Source: Streptosporangiaceae bacterium
Lineage (GTDB): Bacteria > Actinomycetota > Actinomycetes > Streptosporangiales > Streptosporangiaceae
Direction of reading: 5' to 3'
Assembly: GCA_030038715.1 (NCBI GenBank)
Contig: JASHSO010000064.1
Location: 1 to 7,359, forward strand
DNA length: 7,359 nucleotides
Both the position numbers and the translations under genes were made by a program. Numbering within the stretch: the stretch's first letter is position 1; each line of letters starts with the position of its first letter. Positions 1 to 6,390 of this stretch are shown piece by piece. The notes under the pieces were generated by a model. That model was not told the origin of the DNA. It did not search any database and saw only the letters and a program-made list of their open reading frames with translations.

Positions 1-567
1 GAGGAAGTGCTCGACGGTGTCCCGCAGTGCTGCGAAGAAGAGGTCGTAATGCCGGTCGGTGACCCCATAACGGCGGTGATCGCGGGCGAGCTGCGCCAGG
101 ATGCCGCCGCAGCGCTCCCGATTGTCCAGGCTCCTGATTGTCCGGGTGAGCGCCCCGAACGCCTTCTCGCGCAGGGCCGTCATGCTCGTGGGGAAGAGCG
201 TCCTGGTCTCCGGGTTGGACGCGAAGAGACGGGCGAACATGTACTCCATTGCCGACGGGCCCTCGTACAGCAGCGGCGCTAGCGAGTCCTTGACGAGCTG
301 GGCGTCAAAGCCGCGCAGGGCACCCGAATTCGGCACAGCGGCATTTTCCGCCGGCAAATTGTGGCCAGCCGAGCCGGTCGGCGGGGTGGCCTGGTCGGCT
401 GGGCCGGCCTGTGCTCCCCGTTCTGCTGCTGCCGCCTGCTCAGGTGGGGCGGACCATGGCTGTAAGGGTCGGCTTATTGTGGGCCCGGCCCCGCGACAGG
501 CGGCTGCGCCCGGCTGACTCGTCCCCCCGGCCGTGCCAGGGCCGGGAATTCCCCCATCGAGTTCCAC
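1..567 (-). CDS. Globin-domain protein (flavohemoglobin/single-domain globin family), 3'-truncated by the window edge
   Basis: The minus frame stays open from GTG at 567 to the left edge, giving 189 residues and no stop. From about residue 85 it reads as a bacterial globin of the flavohemoglobin-like class: helix A (FDAQLVKDSLAPLL), helix B/C ending in SNPETRTLFP with CD1 Phe125, and the F-helix motif DHRRYGV, whose His164 is the expected proximal haem ligand, followed by HYDLFFAAL. Such proteins bind haem and handle O2 or NO in the cytoplasm. Whether a FAD/NAD reductase domain follows cannot be seen. GTG 567 was chosen because GAGGG lies 7 nt upstream of it; an internal GTG at 336 has no convincing ribosome site. 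With the upstream start, residues 1-84 are a Gly/Pro/Ala/Gln-rich, probably disordered extension that these globins normally lack. By hand alignment B10 is Phe111 and E7 is Leu132 rather than the usual Tyr and Gln. The globin assignment is firm; the start is moderately sure. Confidence 0.85.
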   Translation of the reverse strand, partial: MELDGGIPGPGTAGGTSQPGAAACRGAGPTISRPLQPWSAPPEQAAAAERGAQAGPADQATPPTGSAGHNLPAENAAVPNSGALRGFDAQLVKDSLAPLLYEGPSAMEYMFARLFASNPETRTLFPTSMTALREKAFGALTRTIRSLDNRERCGGILAQLARDHRRYGVTDRHYDLFFAALRDTVEHFL

Positions 568-574
568 ACGATTA

Positions 575-579
575 CCCTC
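575..579 (-). promoter_or_regulatory. Ribosome binding site of the globin gene
   Basis: On the minus strand GAGGG lies 7 nt before GTG 567. It decides for the long form of the protein over the internal GTG at 336. Confidence 0.5.
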
Positions 580-592
580 GCACTCTGACCGG

Positions 593-599
593 ATGCATA
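593..599 (-). promoter_or_regulatory. Possible -10 box of the globin gene
   Basis: Minus-strand TATGCAT lies 25 nt upstream of GTG 567, which would leave a leader of about 19 nt containing the GAGGG site. No -35 hexamer sits at 16-18 nt; the nearest, TTGGAC (minus strand, 622-627), is 22 nt away. This is a weak call based on position and A/T content. Confidence 0.22.
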
Positions 600-683
600 C
601 AAGCCATTTCCGCCAAGCACTGTCCAATGGCGCAGACCGCCTGAAACGTCGGACGCGGTAACGGATAGCGATTACTAATAAAA

Positions 684-709
684 GCGGAGGTTATGAGATA
701 CAACTCCGC
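684..709. repeat. Imperfect inverted repeat in the AT-rich island
   Basis: GCGGAGGTT (684-692) and AACTCCGC (702-709) are complementary arms with one bulged G, separated by the 9-nt loop ATGAGATAC. The left arm contains a GGAGG Shine-Dalgarno-like sequence. It could be a regulator's operator for either divergent gene or an RNA hairpin hiding a ribosome site. No known operator consensus was recognised. Confidence 0.4.
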
Positions 710-850
710 ACACCGCCATTCTTGTGGCCGCAGTCGACTGTGCCGGGCATGCGTTCGCCGCGCCGAACTCCTGGGGCGCGCGGCGCCTTGCCTGGGCCAG
801 GGAGGCAAGGGCAGTTGGAAGCCGCCAGCGCACCCGGCGCAGCCTGGTTC

Positions 851-856
851 TATGAT
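851..856 (+). promoter_or_regulatory. -10 box of a leaderless promoter for the Tricorn gene
   Basis: TATGAT differs from TATAAT at one base and ends 6 nt before ATG 863. That places the expected transcription start on or next to the A of the start codon. No Shine-Dalgarno sequence lies in the 20 nt before the ATG, which fits a leaderless mRNA, a common form in Actinomycetota. No good -35 element is seen at 16-18 nt. Confidence 0.55.
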
Positions 857-862
857 TTAGCA

Positions 863-3800
863 ATGACTTCAAGTGGTTACGCCCGTTTTCCGCATGTAGG
901 TAATGACCTGGTCGCTTTTGTCGCCGAGGATGACGTGTGGCTGGCGCCGGCCACGGGCGGCCGGGCTTGGCGGCTATCGGCGGACGACGCCTCGGCCTCC
1001 TGGCCCCGGCTGTCCCCGGACGGCAGCCAGGTCGCGTGGGCCGGCAGCAAGGACGGCGTGAGCGAGGTCTACCTGGCCGCGGTCGAGGGCGGCACCAGGC
1101 GACGCCTGACGTACTGGTCCGATCCGCGCGCCAGGGTGTGCGGCTGGAGCCCTGCGAACGAGGTACTGGCCGTGACCTCCGCCGGCCAGCCGTTCACGCA
1201 CCTGACCTGGGCGTGCGCCATCCGTACCGAGACCGGACGGCCCGGTTCTCGCCGGCTGCCGTTCGGCCCGGTGTCCGACCTAGCGGCGGCAGACGCCGCC
1301 GTCGCACTGCTGACAGGGGGTCTCGGAGACCCCGCGTGGCGCAAGAGGTACCGGGGTGGCACGTCCGGCAGGTTGTGGCTGCGCACGGGGTCGGCGGAGA
1401 CGGCGGCCGACGCCGAACACCCGTTCATGCGCGTGGCCGCAGACCTGGCCGGGCACTTTGCCGCTCCGATGCTCGCCTGTGGTCGGCTGGCATTCCTGTC
1501 TGATCACGAAGGCACCGGCAATGTGTACTCGGTGGACCTTCACGGCGGCGACCTGCGTCGGCACACCGACCACGATGGTGCCTATGCTCGCCAGGCAAGC
1601 ACCGACGGCCAGCGGATCGTCTACAGCTGCCGGGGCGAGATCTGGCTGCTCGAGGGGCTGGACGCGGAGGAGCCCAGGCCGCTCGATGTGATCCTCGGGT
1701 CGGCGCCGGCGGGCCGGGCGCCCCGGCTCATCTCGGCGGCCGACCACGTGGGCGGGCTCGCGGTCGATCACGGCGGCCAGGCCAGCGTGGTCGAGGTGCG
1801 CGGCACCGTGCACTGGCTGACTCACCGGGACGGGCCCGCCCGGGCGCTAGCCGTGACACCAGGGGTGCGCGCGAGGCTGCCGCGAGTGCTCGGCAACAAC
1901 GGTCTTGCCGTCTGGGTGAGCGACGCAGGCGGCGAGGACGCCTTGGAAGTGGGTGACGGCGAAGGTGCGGAGCAAGACGCGCAGTCGCGGCGGCTCGCGG
2001 GCGGTGCCATCGGCAGGGTGGCTGACCTCGCCGGGGCACCGGACGGCAGCGTGGTCGCGGTCGCGGCGCGCGACGGCGGGTTGCACATTGTCGACGTCGC
2101 GTCGGGCGGCGTTACCGAACTCGCGCGGTCCGACAACGGCGAGATCACCGGGCTCGCCTGGTCGGGCGACTCCGCCTGGCTGGCGTGGTCAGAGCCGGTG
2201 GAGTCGTCCACCGAGGGAGCGCTGCGCCAGATCAGGATCGCCCGGGTGGCAAACCGCGAGCTGTACGAGGTCACCGACGGCAGATTCCGCGACACCGACC
2301 CTGTCTTCTCGGCGGACGGCCGCTACCTCGCCTTCCTCTCCAGGCGTAACTTCGACCCGATCTACGACGCGCACTTCTTCGACCTGTCCTTCCCTTACGG
2401 GGCAAGGCCTTACCTGGTGCCGCTGGCCGCTTTGACGCCGTCTCCGTTCGCACCGCAGCCCGGGGGCCGGCAGATCGGCGAGGACTCCGACCGGGCCAAG
2501 CAGGACGCGCACGGCGAGGACGAGCAGCCGGCCACAGTCAGTGTCGATACCGACGACCTGGCCGCCCGCGTGGTGGCGTTGCCGGTCGAAGAGGCGAGAT
2601 ACTCCTCGCTGCAGGCTGTCAAGGGAGGCCTGGCGTGGCTGCGTGAGCCGGTCCGCGGCAACCTGGGTCAGGGCGGCGCCCGGCCGGACGACGACGCCCC
2701 TCGGCCCGATCTTGAGCGCTTCGACCTCAAGCGGCAGTCGGTCACCGTGCTTGCGGAGGACGTGGACTGGTACCGAGTCAGCGGTGACGGCACCCGGATC
2801 GTGATCAGCGACCGCGGCAGTCTCACTGTGCTGCCGGCGGACCGGAAGGCCGAGCCCGACAACACCGACGACCAGGTGAAGATCGATGCGACCCGGGCGC
2901 GCTTCCTTGCCGACCCCGTAGCGCTGTGGCGGCATGCTTACGACGAGGCGGGCCGGATCATGGCGCACGACTACTGGGTTCCGGACATGGCGGGGGTGGA
3001 CTGGCCGGCGGTGCTGGCTGACTACCGACCCCTGCTGGACCGGATAGCGACCCCAGCGGACTTCGCCGACTTGCTGTATGAGGTCTTCGGCGAGCTCGGT
3101 ACCTCGCACGCCTATGTGTCACCGGTGCTCGGTCGCGAGGAGCCCGGCGGCCAGTCGACGGCCGGCCTGCTCGGTGCCGACCTGCGCGCTGACGAGGACG
3201 GAAGCTGGCGGATCGTGAGGATAGTGCCGGGCGAGTCCTCCGACCCCCGGGCGAGCTCGCCGCTGGCGGTTCCGGGCGCCAGGCTGGCGGCGGGCGACCG
3301 GCTGCTCAGCGTCGACGGCCAGCAGGTCGGGCCGGAGGGACCCGGGCCGCTGCTAGTCGGCGCCGCGCGCAAACCGGTCGAGCTGACCGTGGCGGGGGCA
3401 GCCGACGGCCAGCCGCGCCGGGTCGTGGTGACGCCACTTGCCAGTGAGAACCGCCTCCGCTACCAGGACTGGGTGGCAAGCCGCCGAGCAAAGGTGCGGG
3501 AGCTGAGCGATGGCCGCCTCGGCTACCTGCACGTTCCGGACATGGTCAGCGAGGGCTGGGCCGACTTCCACCGTGACCTGCGCAGCGAGATGCCGAAGGA
3601 CGGCCTGATCCTGGACGTCCGCGGGAACCGCGGCGGCCACACCTCGGAGCTGGTGATCGAGAAGGTGGCCCGGCAGGTAATCGCGTGGGACCTGCCGAGG
3701 GGCTTGCGACCGGCGAGCTATCCGCAGGACGCGCCGCGCGGGCCAGTCGTCGCGCTGAGCGACGAGTGGGCCGGCTCCGACGGCGACATCGTCACGGCGG

Positions 3801-4147
3801 CGATCAAGCTCCGCAATCTGGCGCCAGTGGTAGGCGCGCGGACCTGGGGTGGCGTGATCGGCATCGATGTACCGCTGCACGAACTGGTCGACGGCACGGA
3901 AGTCAGCGTGCCGCGCTACGCATTCTGGTTCGACGGCCTCGGCTGGGGCGTGGAGAACTACGGCGTCGACCCGGACGTGGAGGTGCTGATCTCACCTGAC
4001 GACTGGGCGGTCGGCCGGGATCGGCAGCTGGAGACGGCGGTCAGTATGGCTCTGGAGGCACTGGAGCGGCATCCCCCCGCCAGGCCACCGGTGCTGGCGG
4101 GCCTGCCGTCCATGGCGAGGCGGCCGCTGCCGCCCCGTGGTTCGTAG
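863..4147 (+). CDS. tri: Tricorn protease homologue (peptidase family S41)
   Basis: This is a 1094-residue cytoplasmic serine peptidase; family members form large assemblies that cut peptides released by the proteasome or other ATP-dependent proteases. The N-terminus (SSGYARFPHVGNDLVAFV, then EDDVWLAP) opens a six-bladed propeller, roughly residues 1-310. A second propeller runs to about 650, broken by an acidic, probably flexible segment near 535-570. The helical C1 domain contains GELGTSHAYV with Ser748-His749, then a PDZ domain (about 767-855), then the S41 core with LDVRGNRGG, WAGSDGD (nucleophile Ser972, Asp973) and GWGVENYGV (Glu1031). These match Ser745, His746, Ser965, Asp966 and Glu1023 of the Thermoplasma acidophilum enzyme in order and nearly in number, so it should be active. 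No signal peptide or membrane segment is seen. ATG 863 was chosen over ATG 722 because family similarity begins there and a -10 box sits just before it. It ends 47 bp from convergent ccdA, with no obvious terminator between. Confidence 0.95.
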   Translation: MTSSGYARFPHVGNDLVAFVAEDDVWLAPATGGRAWRLSADDASASWPRLSPDGSQVAWAGSKDGVSEVYLAAVEGGTRRRLTYWSDPRARVCGWSPANEVLAVTSAGQPFTHLTWACAIRTETGRPGSRRLPFGPVSDLAAADAAVALLTGGLGDPAWRKRYRGGTSGRLWLRTGSAETAADAEHPFMRVAADLAGHFAAPMLACGRLAFLSDHEGTGNVYSVDLHGGDLRRHTDHDGAYARQASTDGQRIVYSCRGEIWLLEGLDAEEPRPLDVILGSAPAGRAPRLISAADHVGGLAVDHGGQASVVEVRGTVHWLTHRDGPARALAVTPGVRARLPRVLGNNGLAVWVSDAGGEDALEVGDGEGAEQDAQSRRLAGGAIGRVADLAGAPDGSVVAVAARDGGLHIVDVASGGVTELARSDNGEITGLAWSGDSAWLAWSEPVESSTEGALRQIRIARVANRELYEVTDGRFRDTDPVFSADGRYLAFLSRRNFDPIYDAHFFDLSFPYGARPYLVPLAALTPSPFAPQPGGRQIGEDSDRAKQDAHGEDEQPATVSVDTDDLAARVVALPVEEARYSSLQAVKGGLAWLREPVRGNLGQGGARPDDDAPRPDLERFDLKRQSVTVLAEDVDWYRVSGDGTRIVISDRGSLTVLPADRKAEPDNTDDQVKIDATRARFLADPVALWRHAYDEAGRIMAHDYWVPDMAGVDWPAVLADYRPLLDRIATPADFADLLYEVFGELGTSHAYVSPVLGREEPGGQSTAGLLGADLRADEDGSWRIVRIVPGESSDPRASSPLAVPGARLAAGDRLLSVDGQQVGPEGPGPLLVGAARKPVELTVAGAADGQPRRVVVTPLASENRLRYQDWVASRRAKVRELSDGRLGYLHVPDMVSEGWADFHRDLRSEMPKDGLILDVRGNRGGHTSELVIEKVARQVIAWDLPRGLRPASYPQDAPRGPVVALSDEWAGSDGDIVTAAIKLRNLAPVVGARTWGGVIGIDVPLHELVDGTEVSVPRYAFWFDGLGWGVENYGVDPDVEVLISPDDWAVGRDRQLETAVSMALEALERHPPARPPVLAGLPSMARRPLPPRGS

Positions 4148-4194
4148 CGCGTCGTTGCCTTCATGTCGGCGCTCGGATCGTGCTGTCCGCTGGC

Positions 4195-5094
4195 TCACAA
4201 GGGCGATGTGTACCCGTTGAACCAGTGCACTTGCAGCCACGTGACCGCGCTAGCCCAGGCCCCTGTGACCTCGAGAACTCCGACGGCGATGAGCATGACG
4301 CCGCCGATCCTGGTGATCAGCCTGGCATGCCGTCGAGCGAACCCGAACACGCTCACCCCGCGCTGGAACGCGAACGCCACGATGAGGAACGGGACGCCCA
4401 GCCCGAGCCCGTAGATAAAGGCCAGCAGGCCGCCACGCAGCGCTGTGCCGCTGTTCTCGCTGAGGGTCAGAACGGCGGTCAAGGTCGGCCCGATGCACGG
4501 CGTCCAGCCGAGCCCGAACATCACCCCGAGCAGCGGCGCACCGGCCAGGCCGGCCCGGGGCCTGAAGGCGGGTCGGAACATCCGGCCAGCGAAGCTGAAC
4601 CTGTCGAAGGCACCCATGAACAGTAGACCGAGCAGGATGATCACGCCGCCGAGTACCTTCGTGATCACTCCAGAGTGGCTGGCCAGCGCGTCTCCGACGC
4701 TGCTGACGGTAATGCCCTCGAGCGCGAATAGAACCGAGAAGCCGAGCACGAACAGCAGCGTGCCCAGCACGACGCGGCCCCGCGGCGTACCGTACGGCTG
4801 GTGGGCGGGCCGTTCGACGGTGGCCGCAACCGTACCCGCAGACCCCGGGCCGGCCACCGAACCGGCCGCCGCGGCGTGGGTGCCAGGCCGAGCGGCACGG
4901 TCGGCCGCTGCGACACTGGCCTGTCCATCGTCACGGACGGACGTGCCCGACATGCCGGTGACGTATGAGAGGTAGCCCGGCACCAGCGGAAGACAGCACG
5001 GCGACAGGAAAGTGACGGCGCCCGCTGCGGCGGCGACCGGGATGGCGAGCAGGACGGGCCCGGACAGCACCAGGTGCTCTACCCCGCCGCTCAT
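4195..5094 (-). CDS. ccdA: CcdA-type cytochrome c biogenesis / thiol-disulfide transport membrane protein
   Basis: This 299-residue polytopic membrane protein carries electrons from cytoplasmic thioredoxin across the membrane to extracytoplasmic thioredoxin-like proteins, for cytochrome c maturation or disulfide reduction. The two signature half-motifs are present: FLSPCCLPLVPGYLSYVTG with Cys33 (and an extra Cys34), and GLGWTPCIGPTL with Cys200. Hydrophobic segments lie near residues 10-30, 108-128, 144-162, 185-212, 222-243 and 261-281, the six expected. A hydrophilic Ala/Gly-rich stretch of about 55 residues (53-107) sits between segments 1 and 2, which is long for the family. ATG 5094 was chosen because AGGAGG lies 5 nt upstream and the family N-terminus begins here; the frame is open to an ATG at 5268, but that part is not CcdA-like. 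The usual neighbours of the ResBC-type system (resA, ccsB/resB, ccsA/resC) are absent: it is flanked by a convergent protease gene and a divergent methyltransferase gene. Confidence 0.92.
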   Translation of the reverse strand: MSGGVEHLVLSGPVLLAIPVAAAAGAVTFLSPCCLPLVPGYLSYVTGMSGTSVRDDGQASVAAADRAARPGTHAAAAGSVAGPGSAGTVAATVERPAHQPYGTPRGRVVLGTLLFVLGFSVLFALEGITVSSVGDALASHSGVITKVLGGVIILLGLLFMGAFDRFSFAGRMFRPAFRPRAGLAGAPLLGVMFGLGWTPCIGPTLTAVLTLSENSGTALRGGLLAFIYGLGLGVPFLIVAFAFQRGVSVFGFARRHARLITRIGGVMLIAVGVLEVTGAWASAVTWLQVHWFNGYTSPL

Positions 5095-5099
5095 CACCG

Positions 5100-5105
5100 C
5101 CTCCT
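5100..5105 (-). promoter_or_regulatory. Ribosome binding site of ccdA
   Basis: A full AGGAGG on the minus strand, 5 nt before ATG 5094. It rules out the upstream ATG at 5268, which would make a 357-residue product. Confidence 0.75.
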
Positions 5106-5123
5106 GTCTGCGACCGGACCTCC

Positions 5124-5129
5124 AACCTA
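5124..5129 (-). promoter_or_regulatory. Possible -10 box of ccdA
   Basis: Minus-strand TAGGTT fits the actinobacterial TANNNT pattern. It would start transcription near 5117, leaving a leader of about 23 nt that contains the AGGAGG. No convincing -35 is visible, so the call is weak. Confidence 0.28.
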
Positions 5130-5179
5130 CCAGCGCGATTGCGTCGAGCCCGGCCGCGGCGTTTGCCCGCTGGCGCACC

Positions 5180-5230
5180 GGCTCGCCCGCCGAGCGGCGG
5201 CGAGGCGAGCCCTGCGGTTGACCGGCGGGC
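5180..5230 (+). promoter_or_regulatory. Overlapping, mutually exclusive inverted repeats upstream of the MetE-like gene
   Basis: GGCTCGCC (5180-5187) pairs perfectly with GGCGAGCC (5204-5211), and CCGCC/GGCGG (5187-5191/5196-5200) can nest almost entirely inside it. GCCCGCCG (5185-5192) also pairs perfectly with CGGCGGGC (5223-5230), a stem that cannot form together with the first. The block ends 15 nt before ATG 5246. It resembles an alternative-structure leader, but very GC-rich DNA makes chance stems common. No cobalamin or SAM riboswitch signature was recognised. Confidence 0.3.
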
Positions 5231-5245
5231 ACCCGGCCCGGAACG

Positions 5246-6370
5246 ATGGCAGCCATGGACACCAGCACTCCGCCTTTCCGTGCCGACCACGTTGGCAGCC
5301 TGCTGCGGCCCGCCAGCCTGCTCGCGGCGCGCGCGGACTTCGCTGCCGGGCAGATCGACGCAGCCGAGTTGCGTCACGTCGAAGACGAGGCGATCAAGGA
5401 CGCGGCAGCGATGCAGCACAGCATCGGCTTGGCGTCGGCCACCGACGGCGAGTTCCGCCGCGCTTCCTGGCACATGGATTTCATCTACCAGCTCGGCGGC
5501 GTCGAGAAGGCGCCCGGCAACCTCGCTGTGCAGTTCCGCAACCCGTCCGGTGTCATCGAGTTCACCCCGGCGGCGATCCATGTCGGCAGCCCGATCCGCC
5601 TCGGGCACACAATCTTCGAACCGGACTTCCGCTACCTGCAGTCGGTCGTGACGTCGGCGACGCCCAAGCTGACCATCCCGTCGCCGAACATGGTGCACTA
5701 CCGGGGCGGCCCGGCCGCACTCGATCCGGCTGTCTACCCGGACATAGAGCAGTTCTGGAGCGACCTGTCCGCGGCCTACGCAGCCGAAGTGGCCAGGCTG
5801 GCCGCTCTCGGCTGCACCTATCTCCAGCTGGACGACACGAGCCTGGCCTACCTGAACGACCCGGCACAGCGCGCAGAGATCGCCGAGCGCGGCGAGGACG
5901 CCGAGCACATGCACCTGCGCTACATCAAGCAAGTGAACGACTCGATCTCGGCCCGCCCGGCCGGGATGACGGTGACCACGCACATGTGCCGCGGGAACTT
6001 CCGGTCCTCCTGGGCAGCCTCGGGCGGCTACGACTTCGTGGCCGAAGCGCTGTTCAGCGAGCTCGCGGTGGACGGCTTCTTCCTGGAGTACGACGACGAG
6101 CGCTCCGGCGGCTTCGAGCCGCTGCGTTTCGTGCCGAAGGGCAAGATGGTCGTGCTCGGGCTCGTCACCACCAAGCGCCCCGAACTCGAGGACCCTGACA
6201 CGCTCAAGCGCAGGATCGACGAGGCGGCCAAGTACGTCGCACTCGACCAGCTCTGCCTGTCACCGCAGTGCGGGTTCTCCTCGACCGTCGAGGGCAACGC
6301 CCTGACCGCCGACGAGCAGGCGGCCAAGCTGCGGCTGGTCGTCGAGACCGCCGCACAGGTCTGGGGCTGA
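5246..6370 (+). CDS. MetE C-terminal-domain-like zinc methyltransferase (YxjG/YxjH type)
   Basis: This 374-residue cytoplasmic protein of the cobalamin-independent methionine synthase superfamily lacks the N-terminal half found in full MetE (about 750 residues). Such proteins activate a thiol on zinc and transfer a methyl or alkyl group to it. The zinc set is intact: His246 and Cys248 in TTHMCRGN, Glu281 in FFLEYDD and Cys342 in SPQCGFSS. RADHVGSLLRP (12-22) and TDGEFRR (66-72) are typical of this branch and form part of the barrel's substrate side; LQLDD (193-197) is also conserved. The thiol acceptor (homocysteine or another thiol) and the methyl donor cannot be told from sequence. Epoxyalkane:coenzyme M transferase is a related alternative, though the close YxjG-like motifs favour methionine-type chemistry. 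The ribosome site is poor (GGA 3 nt before ATG 5246); ATG 5255 is an alternative start three codons later. It is followed after 20 bp by the VOC gene, probably co-transcribed. Confidence 0.9.
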   Translation: MAAMDTSTPPFRADHVGSLLRPASLLAARADFAAGQIDAAELRHVEDEAIKDAAAMQHSIGLASATDGEFRRASWHMDFIYQLGGVEKAPGNLAVQFRNPSGVIEFTPAAIHVGSPIRLGHTIFEPDFRYLQSVVTSATPKLTIPSPNMVHYRGGPAALDPAVYPDIEQFWSDLSAAYAAEVARLAALGCTYLQLDDTSLAYLNDPAQRAEIAERGEDAEHMHLRYIKQVNDSISARPAGMTVTTHMCRGNFRSSWAASGGYDFVAEALFSELAVDGFFLEYDDERSGGFEPLRFVPKGKMVVLGLVTTKRPELEDPDTLKRRIDEAAKYVALDQLCLSPQCGFSSTVEGNALTADEQAAKLRLVVETAAQVWG

Positions 6371-6390
6371 CCGAGCGGCCGGGTGAGCTG

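Larger units (their letters stand above)
568..862. other. Divergent intergenic region between globin and Tricorn genes
   Basis: This 295-bp region carries the control signals of both flanking genes. It includes an AT-rich island at about 656-703, unusual in this GC-rich window, with an inverted repeat at 684-709 and the TATGAT box at 851-856. The frame of the Tricorn gene is open back to an ATG at 722, but the 47 extra residues (Arg/Pro/Gly/Ala-rich) do not resemble the family and were left out. A short frame at 693-860 encodes 55 residues, but its ATG is only 2 nt from the GGAGG. It is not called as a gene. Confidence 0.6.

Noticed and set aside
324..336. CCGAATTCGGCAC resembling an EcoRI cDNA-library adaptor
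   Set aside because: The flanking sequence continues in one uninterrupted globin reading frame and the full adaptor sequence is absent, so it is a chance palindrome.
722..862. N-terminal extension of the Tricorn gene from ATG 722
   Set aside because: The 47 added residues are low-complexity and unlike the family, no ribosome site precedes 722, and the expected N-terminus begins at ATG 863 right after a -10 box.
2189..3109. 306-codon minus-strand frame inside the Tricorn gene
   Set aside because: It is antisense to a fully conserved domain region, rich in Arg/Val/Gly and without family motifs; such frames are common in high-GC genes.
4148..4194. Bidirectional terminator between Tricorn and ccdA
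   Set aside because: No convincing stem-loop or T-tract was found in the 47 bp between the convergent stops.
5095..5245. Cobalamin or SAM riboswitch before the methionine-synthase-like gene
   Set aside because: The region is only 151 bp, has no recognisable B12-box or S-box core, and would have to overlap the ccdA promoter.
5095..5268. N-terminal extension of CcdA from ATG 5268 (minus strand)
   Set aside because: It would overlap the methyltransferase start, is Arg/Ala-rich and unlike CcdA, and a perfect AGGAGG marks ATG 5094 instead.
5074..6198. Long 374-codon plus-strand frame overlapping the methyltransferase gene
   Set aside because: It is an out-of-frame shadow: Arg/Pro/Ala-rich with no recognisable motif, while the other frame has a complete zinc-methyltransferase signature.
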